Below, in pieces: positions 46,001-54,415 of a stretch of 64,000 bases of DNA. Position numbers and translations under genes: made by a program. Positions within the stretch are counted from its first letter, which is position 1, and each line of letters begins with the position of its first letter. The notes below the pieces were generated by a model. The model saw only the letters and a program-made list of their open reading frames with translations. It searched no databases and was not told the origin of the DNA. The stretch comes from CAZHEV01 sp964531335 [NCBI: uncultured bacterium] (GTDB lineage: Bacteria; Eisenbacteria; RBG-16-71-46; CAZHEV01): contig CAZHEV010000001.1 in the NCBI GenBank assembly GCA_964531335.1, forward strand, positions 244,986 through 308,985. The letters run 5' to 3'.

Positions 46001-46090
46001 TCTCTTCAGGTCGCGCTCGTATTTCGTACCGAACACCTTGGTTATTACGGCGCCGGCCGAGCGCGATATGTTCTCAAGTAAGCCTGCCAT
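43019..46090 (-). CDS. secA: Protein translocase ATPase SecA
   Basis: About 1023 residues from the ATG at 46090 (MAGLLENISRSAGAVITKVF), chosen because the upstream extension contains the AGGAGG that serves as SD. Walker A ATGEGKT (133-139), the YAIVDEVDSVLIDEA box, GRGTDIKLG and IDRQLRGRSGRQGDPG. A C-terminal zinc motif PCPCGSGRKFKKCC lies near the end. It drives export through SecYEG and would serve the many exported proteins here. An extra segment around 300-420 lengthens the usual ~900 residues, as in other FCB-type SecAs. Confidence 0.97.
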   Translation of the reverse strand: MAGLLENISRSAGAVITKVFGTKYERDLKRMNPIVDEINSVYERLHSLSEDDLKAKTEEFKSRLAAAADEEEAGRMIEEILPEAFAMVKEACRRLCGRSWTIVGQKVDWNMVPYDVQLVGAVVLHEGKIAEMATGEGKTLVATMPMYLNALRGKGVHLVTVNDYLAKRDSEWMGPIYEMLGLTVGCIQHDMGPRERRAAYSCDITYGTNNEFGFDYLRDNMAVRSEDRSQRGHQYAIVDEVDSVLIDEARTPLIIAGPVAAGKQQFEELKPRVERLIRNQTKLVNSMMADAQRILNDENADDYEAGIKLLQVRRGAPKNKRFLKATQEGGLKRLIHRVEMDFMRDKKLGELDEELYFSIDEKGHNVNLSEKGRDCLAPDDKNMFVILDLQDEVRKIESDDSLSPERKSKRKAELEELYIKQSDRIHSIYQLVKAYSLFEKDVEYVVKEGKVLIVDEFTGRLMPGRRFSEGLHQALEAKEGVKVEGETQTFATVTLQNYFRMYDKLAGMTGTAETEAGEFYQIYKLDVVVIPTHKPVRRVDYDDVIFRTRREKYNAIIDEIADMHEAGRPVLVGTVSVEASETLSRLLKRTGINHSVLNAKYHQKEAEIVAGAGRRGAVTIATNMAGRGTDIKLGEGVVKCDDTCLIEEPESSLDAEQRRLKKECLRSVPCGLHIIGTERHESRRIDRQLRGRSGRQGDPGSSRFYLSLEDDLMRLFGSERIAGVMDKLGVQEGEVIQHSMVTGAIERAQKRVEAHNFDIRKHLLEYDDVMNQQREVIYGLRDEALEGEGLRETVLEYFAESIDEMMSRHVDPKAYCEEWDLQGLAGDLETAFLRPADLSGVLEEKPSAEELRDKLRQATEEAYAQRESELTPEVLREVERYVMLRVIDDKWRDHLYELDQLRGGIGLRAYGQKNPLQEYKGESYRMFIDLMNDIRDTVVRSVFRARVSAGPEPTRAAAPAKAEHAEVSAFGTPVAAGPGSPGAAHSKKKPVHRDEPKVGANDPCPCGSGRKFKKCCMKKAQNV

Positions 46091-46149
46091 GAACTTTAGC
46101 TCATCCTCCTGCATATCGTGCGCTTGCGGTCTCAAAAGACACGGCGTGC

Positions 46150-46155
46150 ATTATA
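46150..46155 (-). promoter_or_regulatory. -10 element upstream of secA
   Basis: TATAAT on the minus strand, about 60 bases before the secA start, in an AT-rich pocket. No good -35 box lies at the normal spacing. Confidence 0.4.
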
Positions 46156-46236
46156 GAACGTTATCACGCGCGTTCTGGAGCATCAATACATTTCTCCCGA
46201 CTCGCGCACGCGACGATCGACAATAACATAATGTGC

Positions 46237-48285
46237 CTAGCGGGGGTCAGGGGAAGCGATTCGGAGCGCCGCGAATTTTCCTCTCATGTTTCCGAAGTAC
46301 AAGATCTCCGACGCAAGAAGCGGTGTCGCGTAGATCTTACCTTCCATCTGGTACCGGTCCACCGTGGCTCCTGTTGCGATATCCAACAAACGCACCGAAC
46401 CGTCGTAGCAGGTCACGGCGACGCACCCGCCGGCCTCCACCGGCTGCGACCTCACCGGAGCGCTCAGCGCCGTCCTCCAGACCACCTCTCCGCCATCGGC
46501 CGAAAGCCTGACGAAGGAGCCGTCCTCGAATCCGGCGTAAACGGCGCCGGCGGCGTGTGCGATCGACGATGACACGCCGGAGCTCGCCTCGTGGGTCCAC
46601 AGCTTCGCCCCGTCGCCGGCCGAGAAGGCCGTCACTTCCCCTCCCGACGACCCGAAATAGACGCGACCGCCGGCCGCCGCCGGAGATCCGCGCACAGATC
46701 CTTCGACGGACGAGCTCCATAGAGGCACCCCGCCCGTGAGCTCCAGGCAATGTATGCGGCCGGAGACATCGCCGAAAAACACCGCGCCGCCTGTCGAGAC
46801 GGGAGAAGACCAGACCCTCGCCCCCGAATTGAAGCGCCAGAGGAGCTCTCCCTCCGAGGACAGGCAGTAGAGATAGCCGTCATAGGAGCCCAGGATCACT
46901 TTGCCCCCTTCGGCGATCTCCGGAGAGGAGACGACGCGCCCCCCGGTGCCGTAGCTCCAGATCTTCGAGCCGTCCCCGGAGCTCAAACAGAATACACTGC
47001 CGTCGTAGCACCCTATGAAGAGCCTTCCGTCGGCGGCGGCCGGCGACGATCCGAAGCCGTCGGGACCTCTGAATCTCCACAGCTCCGAGCCGTCGACCTT
47101 CGAGAGACAGTGGACCACGCCGGCCCTCGAGCCGAAGGCCAGCGCCTCTCCAAGATCGACAGGAGACGAAGTGAGCACCCCGCCCAGGTTCAGCGTCCAT
47201 AGAGGCAGCAATTCATGACCGGGGTCACGCGCCGCTCCTTCATCCGCGGTCCGTTCCCGGGAAGCCGCGCGCCCCTCATCACCTTGTCCGGCATCCTCTA
47301 CAGCCGGCGGGACCGCTGTCGGCGCCGCGTCCAAGACCTCCGTGGCGACGGCGGATGCGCCCTGCTCGGCCTCATCCCCGTCGAGGCCGGCCAGCCCGAA
47401 CTTGATGGCCACAAATGCAACAATTGCAATCAGTCCCACCCACGCGGCCGTCTTGACGATGGCTCCGCGGCCGTCCAGCTCACCCTGTGAGGGACCATAG
47501 ACCTTCCTGGCCCGCCTCTCCTTCTCAGCAGCCGGCGCCGGGGCCCCCTCCCGGGGTACGCCCTCGTCCGGCCTCTTCCTAGATGCCCTGGCGGGAAAGA
47601 GCCTTCTCTTACGCGGAGTCTCCTCGGTCTCCCCCGCCCCGGCCTCTGCCCTGCCGACCAAGCATGGAAAATGTCTCCAATCGTCGGGCGGCGACCCATT
47701 CATGCCCTCAGGGCCAGCGGCGAAGCCCCAGACGAACTTGCGCATTGCTTCATCGCCCACCGCCATTGCGCTCGAAGGCGCTATGAAGAAGAGCGGGCTC
47801 TGGTCGAGATCGCATTCGACGGTCTGTCCCAGATCCAGAGCCACCTGGCCCGGCCCCGTCTTCTTGCGCGCCGGGTCCGGCAACGGAGACGTCGCAACGA
47901 TCTTGTCACGGTCGGCGAACCCGGCCCTCAGCCTGCCCACTGACCCCGCGGCGGCCCGTCTTCCCTTGACGTGCAGGAAACCCGCCGCGAGCTCCGTCTT
48001 CGATTCGGCCGCTTCAGCCGCGCGAGAGGTAACCGACTCCACGAGGACCCTCACCATCTCTCTGGGATTTCGCAACAGGTGGTCCCGTCCATAACGATCG
48101 ACCAACTCCGCGAAGAGATTCGCTCCGGGCGGCTCGGCGGCCTCGTCCGGGCGCTTTCTGCTGGAGGCCAGGAGCAGGATAAAGGCGCTGTCCGGATTGC
48201 CTTCCCGTCCGATCTCGTGGAAGAAGAATTTCTTCTGCCAGCTCGAAGTTTCCTTGCCCAACAGCCTGAAGTTCATTTCTTGCAT
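46237..48285 (-). CDS. Membrane protein with PQQ-like beta-propeller and N-terminal cytoplasmic domain
   Basis: 682 residues in three parts. The N-terminal ~215 residues (FFFHEIGREGNPDSAFILLL, ELAAGFLHVKGRRAAAGSVG, PLFFIAPSSAMAVGDEAMRK) resemble a degenerate PP2C-type phosphatase, without the acidic metal ligands I would expect. A transmembrane helix (WVGLIAIVAFVAIKFGL) follows near 290. The C-terminal half is a PQQ-type propeller with about seven repeats (VVHCLSKVDGSELWRFRG, GSVFCLSSGDGSKIWSYG, GEVTAFSAGDGAKLWTHE). It may sense outside conditions through the propeller. It follows the polyprenol-kinase-like gene by 9 bases. Confidence 0.7.
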   Translation of the reverse strand: MQEMNFRLLGKETSSWQKKFFFHEIGREGNPDSAFILLLASSRKRPDEAAEPPGANLFAELVDRYGRDHLLRNPREMVRVLVESVTSRAAEAAESKTELAAGFLHVKGRRAAAGSVGRLRAGFADRDKIVATSPLPDPARKKTGPGQVALDLGQTVECDLDQSPLFFIAPSSAMAVGDEAMRKFVWGFAAGPEGMNGSPPDDWRHFPCLVGRAEAGAGETEETPRKRRLFPARASRKRPDEGVPREGAPAPAAEKERRARKVYGPSQGELDGRGAIVKTAAWVGLIAIVAFVAIKFGLAGLDGDEAEQGASAVATEVLDAAPTAVPPAVEDAGQGDEGRAASRERTADEGAARDPGHELLPLWTLNLGGVLTSSPVDLGEALAFGSRAGVVHCLSKVDGSELWRFRGPDGFGSSPAAADGRLFIGCYDGSVFCLSSGDGSKIWSYGTGGRVVSSPEIAEGGKVILGSYDGYLYCLSSEGELLWRFNSGARVWSSPVSTGGAVFFGDVSGRIHCLELTGGVPLWSSSVEGSVRGSPAAAGGRVYFGSSGGEVTAFSAGDGAKLWTHEASSGVSSSIAHAAGAVYAGFEDGSFVRLSADGGEVVWRTALSAPVRSQPVEAGGCVAVTCYDGSVRLLDIATGATVDRYQMEGKIYATPLLASEILYFGNMRGKFAALRIASPDPR

Positions 48286-48294
48286 GAGCTTTTC

Positions 48295-48861
48295 CTATTG
48301 CATCGCCGGCCTCATCGCGAAGCCGGCCGCCAGGGGAATCCTCAAGTTGTCGTCGAGCGGGATCGGCAGAAGCTCGAAAGCGGTGGCGGTCAGCGCCCCC
48401 GCCAGAACTGCATTGAAGGGGACTCCCGGGACCAGCATCCCCGCCGGGATACAGACCACCAGACAGGCGATGGCTCCTTCAAGTGTCTTGCCGAATACCT
48501 TTACCCTGCCGTACGCCCTGCCAACCAACGCGGCCGCGGGGTCGCCCAGTATCACGAACAACATCACGGCAACCACTACCGGTCGCTCGAACGAATGCGC
48601 GCACAGCAGGGCGCCCAGTATGAGGTAGGTCGAGCCGAACAAGCCGGTCTTCTCCTGCTCCCTGAGCAGGGCGCCCGCCATCCTGAATGTCAGACGTCCG
48701 ATGCGCGGCTCGTTGAGCCGGACCGCTTCCACGATTATCGCCATGACGGCCGCGACGAGTAGTAGGAGCCTCGAGGTCTCTTCGCTGGGAATTAAGTAGT
48801 ACCCCAGAGGAATTATCAGGGATGAGAGGTGAATCGCCTTGCGGTGCAGCTCTGCCAACAT
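48295..48861 (-). CDS. SEC59/DGK1/VTE5-family lipid (polyprenol/diacylglycerol) kinase-like membrane protein
   Basis: 188 residues, five to six transmembrane helices. Family marks: N-terminal ELHRKAIHLSSLIIPLGYYL, GSTYLILGALL, FVILGDPAAALVGRAYGRVK and KTLEGAIACLVVCIPAG, the conserved cytidylyltransferase/CTP-dependent kinase blocks of this superfamily. Members phosphorylate dolichol, phytol or diacylglycerol using CTP. The substrate here cannot be told. A promoter candidate lies ~120 bases upstream. Confidence 0.82.
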   Translation of the reverse strand: MLAELHRKAIHLSSLIIPLGYYLIPSEETSRLLLLVAAVMAIIVEAVRLNEPRIGRLTFRMAGALLREQEKTGLFGSTYLILGALLCAHSFERPVVVAVMLFVILGDPAAALVGRAYGRVKVFGKTLEGAIACLVVCIPAGMLVPGVPFNAVLAGALTATAFELLPIPLDDNLRIPLAAGFAMRPAMQ

Positions 48862-48978
48862 AGAACGGCCTCATCCGGCGCACGCCTGCGCGCGCCGCGG
48901 GCGCAGGCCCGGACAGCCTTGCTCCCCGGCCGGCGCGCGCCCGCGTAGCCCGTGCCCATCCCCGACGGCTACAGTTTC

Positions 48979-49007
48979 TTTCTAACATTGAAGGTGCGTC
49001 AAGTCAA
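48979..49007 (-). promoter_or_regulatory. Possible promoter of the polyprenol-kinase/propeller operon
   Basis: On the minus strand TTGACT (49007-49002), a 17-base spacer, TAGAAA (48984-48979). It lies ~115 bases before the gene at 48861; the leader between is very GC-rich and shows no other element. Confidence 0.45.
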
Positions 49008-49073
49008 AGATGACGTTCCCCTGGTCCGTGGATCCGTCCACGCCCCGGGGCTTTCGATCTCAATGGACCGCGA

Positions 49074-51470
49074 CTAATGCGGACCCCAGGAAGGATGATA
49101 GAGCCGCAGATAGGCCAGATAGTCGCGAAGGACCAGCTTGACGTAGTCGCGGGTCTGCCTGTATCCGATCATCTCGATGTAACAGTCGAGATCTCTGCCT
49201 TCGGAGTTGTCCGCCCATTCCTTCGCCTTTCTAGGCCCGGCGTTGTAGGCCGACAAGACGATGGGAAGCGCTCCGAAGTCCTCGAACAGGTTCCTGATCT
49301 CCATGGTGCCCAACCGAATGTTGATCTCCGGGTCGAACGCCTGCGAAGTCCTCGTCCAGCGCACCCCCGCCTTCACCGCAAGCCGCTTCGCGGTCAATGG
49401 CATCAATTGCATGAGTCCGTACGCCCCGGCCCACGAGACGGCGTCCGGGGCGAAACGGCTCTCCTGCCTTATCACCGCGAGGGCCAGGAACGGATCCACC
49501 TCGTTCTCCGATGAGCCCCGCCAGACCGTATCCGCGAAGCCCAGTGGGTACTTGACGTAGGAGTTCTCCTCGCCGGGGATCGTAATGTTGGCCGGCGGCT
49601 CATCGCCGGCCAATCTCATCGCCCGGTTGTAGGCTCCGTGGAACAGCAGCGCGTCGATCGCGGTCTGCCTGTCGTAGCCCAGGTCGACGGCCCTTCGAAT
49701 CTCTATCGAGCCGCTCTCATCATCTCCCCAGCGCAGCAGGCGGGCTCCACGCTCGAAGTGCCAGCGCGCGGGCTCGGCGGCCGGATCGACGCCGACGGGG
49801 ACCGCGCCGTGAGCGGGATATCCTTCGACAGGCCCCGCGCACGGCGATCGCGGCTCATCGCCCCGGGTATGCGAAGCGGCGGACCCTTGCACCGCCGCCG
49901 ACGGATCGAAGCTCTGAGCCTCCATCTCCGCCAGGTCCGTTGCCAGCACCCAAGCGGCCCGCGCCCCGTAGTAGGTTCCCGGCCCGCGCGAAGCGGCATC
50001 CTTGAGGCTCTCCCGGGCTTCGGCCTCCCGCCCGAGTCTCAAAAGGGCCTTGGCCGCCCAGTACAGGGCCTGAGCTTCGCGGAAAGCGACGCCGGATACA
50101 CCGTCAGCTCTTTCGAACGCCTCGAGGGAGCCCTCGTAGTCCCCCATCAGATACAGGCAAAAGCCCCGTCGCCAGCACGAGGCCGGGGCCGGCGCAGTCC
50201 CCGGCAGGCTGTCGGCAACGAAACTATAGTGCGCGGCGGCTTCCTCGAACAGGTTGAGGCTCTCCTTCTCCCGGGCCGCCTCCCAGAGCGCCTCGGCCCT
50301 CGCCATTCTGTCCCCCGGTCCCCTCCCGACCTCCTCGAGTATCTTGAAGGCCTCCTCCTGCCTGCCCGACCTTATGCGGCACTTCCCCACCCAGAGCATG
50401 GCCTCCTCCGGGCTCATCGATCCCTCGCGAGCCAGCGCCTGGTAGCTCTCGGCGGCGTCCGAATACCTTTTTGTACTATAGTCCAACGAGGCCATCTCCA
50501 TCACGCTCTCGCTCCAGTAGGGCGTCTTCTCGTCCATGGACGCGACCTCTCCGAAAGTGCTCCGCGCCTCCGAAGTGTTGCCGGTCTTGCGAAGGGCAAG
50601 GCCTCCTCGGTAGAGCTCCTCCGGCGTCAGCTCCCGTCCGCGCGCGCGCACGATCTTGGCGAACGCCCTGAACGCCCGGCCGGCCCTGGAGTGCGAGGGA
50701 TAATTCTCGACGATTCCCCAGTAGATCCGTCCCGCTTCTTCCGGCCTGTCCATCCTCTGGAGGGCGCGCGCCAGCTGAAACTCCGCGCTTCGTCTTTCCC
50801 TCCAGTACCTCGCCTCGTTGGAGATTCGCCGGGCAAGCTCCACGCATTCCTCGTCCCTGGAGAGCTCCAGATAGTGCCCGCACAGCTCGAGCCCGGCCTC
50901 GGCCCAGATCGGGCTGTGCTGCCAGCGCGCCACCAGCCGCCTGAGCAGCTCCACGCCCGCGGCCGCGCCTCCTCCCCGGGAAAGACAGCGCGAGGCGAAG
51001 AGCAGGGCGTAGTCCCCCATCAGCGACTCATCCACCGCGTACGCTCCGTACGCCTCGGCCGCGTCGGCGCACCGGCGTAGCCTGTCCAGGCAGAGAGCTT
51101 TGAGGAAAAGGCCGTCGGCAAGCAAGGCGTCCGCGCCGGCGGCATCGAGGGTAGCGAGGGCCTCGTCGTATCTACCGGAGCCGGCCAGGGCCGACGCGAG
51201 GTGAAGCGCTTCCTCGACCGGCGACCTGAGCGCGGACGATTGGGCTTGCGCCAGATACTCGATGATCCTGGACTCGGCTTCGTAGCCGCGGATCACGAGC
51301 TCGGGGACGCCCTCGGTGACCCCACACCACCTCATACCTCGTGCATCCTCGAGATCGGAAAAGACCGAGGCCGCCCCCCCGTAAGGGCCCGCCCCGTCTT
51401 GACCGGGCGCCGCGACCGGCATGAGCACGGCGGCCGCCGAAACGACCGCGAGGACCACGATCTTTCTCAC
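49074..51470 (-). CDS. Soluble lytic murein transglycosylase (Slt70-like) with TPR repeats
   Basis: 798 residues from a GTG at 51470 that overlaps the protease stop (GTGA) and starts a signal peptide (RKIVVLAVVSAAAVLMPVAA). Many TPR-like repeats fill about 70-600 (ALHLASALAGSGRYDEALAT, AVDESLMGDYALLFASRCLS). The C-terminal SLT domain has catalytic Glu in IRQESRFAPDAVSWAGAYG, then LMQLMPLTAKRLA and LSAYNAGPRKAKEW. It cleaves glycan strands in the periplasm to form 1,6-anhydro ends. The cotranscribed M6 protease suggests extracellular or envelope turnover. Confidence 0.92.
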   Translation of the reverse strand: MRKIVVLAVVSAAAVLMPVAAPGQDGAGPYGGAASVFSDLEDARGMRWCGVTEGVPELVIRGYEAESRIIEYLAQAQSSALRSPVEEALHLASALAGSGRYDEALATLDAAGADALLADGLFLKALCLDRLRRCADAAEAYGAYAVDESLMGDYALLFASRCLSRGGGAAAGVELLRRLVARWQHSPIWAEAGLELCGHYLELSRDEECVELARRISNEARYWRERRSAEFQLARALQRMDRPEEAGRIYWGIVENYPSHSRAGRAFRAFAKIVRARGRELTPEELYRGGLALRKTGNTSEARSTFGEVASMDEKTPYWSESVMEMASLDYSTKRYSDAAESYQALAREGSMSPEEAMLWVGKCRIRSGRQEEAFKILEEVGRGPGDRMARAEALWEAAREKESLNLFEEAAAHYSFVADSLPGTAPAPASCWRRGFCLYLMGDYEGSLEAFERADGVSGVAFREAQALYWAAKALLRLGREAEARESLKDAASRGPGTYYGARAAWVLATDLAEMEAQSFDPSAAVQGSAASHTRGDEPRSPCAGPVEGYPAHGAVPVGVDPAAEPARWHFERGARLLRWGDDESGSIEIRRAVDLGYDRQTAIDALLFHGAYNRAMRLAGDEPPANITIPGEENSYVKYPLGFADTVWRGSSENEVDPFLALAVIRQESRFAPDAVSWAGAYGLMQLMPLTAKRLAVKAGVRWTRTSQAFDPEINIRLGTMEIRNLFEDFGALPIVLSAYNAGPRKAKEWADNSEGRDLDCYIEMIGYRQTRDYVKLVLRDYLAYLRLYHPSWGPH

Positions 51471-54415
51471 CTTATCACTATGACTTTCGCCGGAAGCACC
51501 TGCCCGGCAACCTGAACTCTCCACAGATACACTCCGCTGGGGACCAGATCTCCGTCCTCGTCCCTCCCGTCCCACAGAACTTCTCCGACGCCGGATCTAA
51601 CCCGTGCCGCCTCCAGCCTCTTGACCAGCCTTCCGGCGACGTCGAAGATCCACACGTCCACGCCGGCCTCCCGCTCCACGCACTCGGGATCGGGTATTCC
51701 GACGAGCTGGGTGACATACCTGCCGCCGCCGGCTGGAAACGGGTTGGGAAACGACCTGCCCAGCTTGGCGCCGGCCGCGCCCAAACACAGGTAGATCCTC
51801 CGCGGCCCGATAAAGACCGACGCGGATGGCCCCGCCGGCCCGAGGTCCTCCGCTAGATAGTGATATATCCGCCCCTTTTCCGCGCTTCGATCCACGAAGA
51901 CCGTCTCGTCGCCCCCGCCGGGAAGAAGCGGCGTCCGGTTGAGCAAGCGGAACCCGGGAGGAGCCCCTCGCTCCCCTTCGACGGAGCCCGATCCTTCGAG
52001 CTTCCTGTACACGTTGAAGCCTTCCCCGTCGAAGGGACCGCTCACCTCTTCCACGTCTATCACAACCTCGACGCCGCCTTCCACCTCGCTCACGCTCCCC
52101 AGCGAAGCGATGTAGCTTCTCGACACCACGGCGACGTCGTCGAGGTAGAACCCCTCGCCTTGCACCAGGTCGTCCGACACGAATCGGAACCGAAACCTCG
52201 CCGATCCCGAGTACCCGGACAGATCCACGCCGACTTGCGTCCAGTCCCTGCTTCCCGAGAAAACGCCCCGACCCGCAAGGGGCGTGTCCCCGAACTCCGA
52301 CACCTTGAACGCGTAGCCGCTCAGCGGCTCCAAGGGAGCCCACGGGCCTCCGTTGTTCGATATCTCAACCCCGCATCCGTCCCAGGCGATGGAGGACCCA
52401 AGGGACTCGACCTCGCACCGGTAGAAGAAGACAAGCTGCGAGTTCGCCTCGAGAAGTACCACCGGGCTGGTAAGCGCCCCGTCCGCGAGGCTGGGGTAGC
52501 CCTCGCCACCACCTCCGAAAACCCAGGACTGAGCGCCGGATCTCGCCCCGGCCGTCGTCAAGGCCCAGGCGTCCGCCCGCCCCTCGCTCGCCGGGGCGTG
52601 GGTCCAGGCCGCCCCACCGCCCTCGAAATCGTCCGCGAATCCGGTCCCGTCCCCCGTTCCCACCGAGAACTCGAGATCCCAATCCCTGAAGCCGCCGTCG
52701 CTTACTGCGAGCAGAAAGGGCACCTCGAAGGTGTCCTCATAATCGGGCGTTTCGAGCCACGTGAAGCCGACGCTCAGAGTGAAGGATGAGTCGGCCTCCA
52801 CCCGGCCCACCGACACACCCTGCTCCGACAACGATATTTCGGGCACGTTTGTTTCGTACTCCACCTCTACCCCGCTCGCCGCAAGGCCGACGTTTCGCAC
52901 GGTCACCTCGGCGTGCCCCGGCTCCCCGACCGCCACTATGCCGTCCCCGTCTCCGTCCGGATCGCTCACCTCGACGCGCTCCAGGACGAGCTCGGGGCTC
53001 GTCTCGACCTGCAGGTCGAAGACTATCGCGGAGTCGAAGTCTCCGAAGGGGGCCCGCTCCTGTATATCGCTGATCCAAACCTGGGTGTTCCGGCCGTCGT
53101 AACTTCCGCTGAACGGCGTCGAGAGCGGGGTGAAAGACGTGTTCATTGTGGCGCCGGGGAAAGGGTCTCCGGTATCACCGTGGTTTCCGCACTGGGTCTC
53201 GAGCTGTCTGAAGCCGTCGGCCTGTTCGACGGCGACCTTGTAGCGCTCGATGTCGGTCTGAAGCCGTACGGACTCGTCGACGTGATATATGAGCAGACCG
53301 CTTCCGGGGAGCTCCGAGTCGAAGCCCGTGCGGCTCCTGTGCTCGGCGAGAAAGTACTCCCGGTCGGGCCGCCCGTTCTTCCATATCTTGTAAACGACCG
53401 GCTCCTCCTCGACGGGGGGAGCTATGAGACCCAACTCGTTCGAGGCCGGGACGATTGGGTTAACGAGGCCCAGCGTCACTTTCGACCACGCGTCAAGATG
53501 CGCCGGCTTCCGTCCGTCGGCCAGCCAAACGCCCGTGCCCATCAGGGACCACTCGCCCAGGCCGACCGAGCATCCGGGAAACGCGCTGATGTCGTAGAGG
53601 TCGGGCAGCCCTATGGTATGCCCGAACTCGTGGCAGAACACGCCTACTCTTCCGTCCTCCGGCTCGGTGGTGTAGAGGATCGAGCGGACCCCGTCGTAGA
53701 CCATGTCGTCGGTGAAGCAGCCCTGGTGGGAGAGGATGTCGTTTGCGCTGTGGGTCACCTCCGAGCCCGGGCCGGCATGCACTATCATGAGCGCATCCAC
53801 GTAGCCGTCGTCATCTCCCGAGGAAGGTATGCCGTCGGGCCCGTCATTGTCGAACCGGGAGAAATCGACGAGAGGGTCGGCGAGCCTCAACGCCTCGGCG
53901 GCCATTCCGCGCGCGTTCGCGTCTCCATCTTCAAAATTGAGCCCACGGCGCCCGCCGGCGTAATAGGCGTAGGTCCGCTCCGAGCGCAGCCACCCCACAA
54001 CCTGCCCCTGGACCTGGAGCATGCCGTAGGAGTTCTCGAGGTAGTAATCGCGCATGCTGCCGGTAGCGTAGGTGCCCTCGCTGAACAGAAGGCTCTCGAT
54101 GTTCTCCGGCGGAACGGAGCGCTGATTGTCGCTGAAGTCCATGAGGATTACGAGGGTGTTTCTCTTCGCCCCCTCGGGTCCGTACATCGACGCGTCGAGC
54201 TTGAGGTCGGGATGGGGAAGGTCCATGCCCCACTTGCGAGCCTCGGTCCAGTCCGCCCTGAGCCGCATGAGCGCGCGATCGCCGCCGGCCGGAAGGTCGG
54301 AAGGCTTGGGAGGAACAGCGTCGGATATACGGGGAACCGCAAGGAGCAGGAACGCGGCTGCCGCCGCCGTCCCTCGCACCGAAATCGGGGGCCCCTGTCG
54401 TGCTGCATATCTCAT
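51467..54415 (-). CDS. Secreted M6-family metalloprotease (immune-inhibitor-A-like) with FlgD-like C-terminal domain
   Basis: 982 residues from the ATG at 54415, which shares a base with the purH stop (TAATG). Signal peptide, then the M6 peptidase domain (NTLVILMDFSDNQRSVPPEN, FDNDGPDGIPSSGDDDGYVD, ALMIVHAGPGSE) with zinc motif HEFGH (262-266) followed by TIGLPDLYD. Beta-sandwich domains follow (CARDB-like VTVRNVGLAASGVEVEYETN; a carbohydrate-binding-like region GFADDFEGGGAAWTHA). The end is FlgD-like (SFPNPFPAGGGRYV, WIFDVAGRLVKRL, WDGRDEDGDLVPSGVYLW). A secreted zinc protease, probably anchored or sorted by its C-terminus. Confidence 0.93.
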   Translation of the reverse strand: MRYAARQGPPISVRGTAAAAAFLLLAVPRISDAVPPKPSDLPAGGDRALMRLRADWTEARKWGMDLPHPDLKLDASMYGPEGAKRNTLVILMDFSDNQRSVPPENIESLLFSEGTYATGSMRDYYLENSYGMLQVQGQVVGWLRSERTYAYYAGGRRGLNFEDGDANARGMAAEALRLADPLVDFSRFDNDGPDGIPSSGDDDGYVDALMIVHAGPGSEVTHSANDILSHQGCFTDDMVYDGVRSILYTTEPEDGRVGVFCHEFGHTIGLPDLYDISAFPGCSVGLGEWSLMGTGVWLADGRKPAHLDAWSKVTLGLVNPIVPASNELGLIAPPVEEEPVVYKIWKNGRPDREYFLAEHRSRTGFDSELPGSGLLIYHVDESVRLQTDIERYKVAVEQADGFRQLETQCGNHGDTGDPFPGATMNTSFTPLSTPFSGSYDGRNTQVWISDIQERAPFGDFDSAIVFDLQVETSPELVLERVEVSDPDGDGDGIVAVGEPGHAEVTVRNVGLAASGVEVEYETNVPEISLSEQGVSVGRVEADSSFTLSVGFTWLETPDYEDTFEVPFLLAVSDGGFRDWDLEFSVGTGDGTGFADDFEGGGAAWTHAPASEGRADAWALTTAGARSGAQSWVFGGGGEGYPSLADGALTSPVVLLEANSQLVFFYRCEVESLGSSIAWDGCGVEISNNGGPWAPLEPLSGYAFKVSEFGDTPLAGRGVFSGSRDWTQVGVDLSGYSGSARFRFRFVSDDLVQGEGFYLDDVAVVSRSYIASLGSVSEVEGGVEVVIDVEEVSGPFDGEGFNVYRKLEGSGSVEGERGAPPGFRLLNRTPLLPGGGDETVFVDRSAEKGRIYHYLAEDLGPAGPSASVFIGPRRIYLCLGAAGAKLGRSFPNPFPAGGGRYVTQLVGIPDPECVEREAGVDVWIFDVAGRLVKRLEAARVRSGVGEVLWDGRDEDGDLVPSGVYLWRVQVAGQVLPAKVIVIR

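Noticed and set aside
43136-46081. Very long plus-strand open frame opposite secA (981 codons)
   Set aside because: It is an antisense shadow caused by high GC codon use; secA on the minus strand is complete and conserved.
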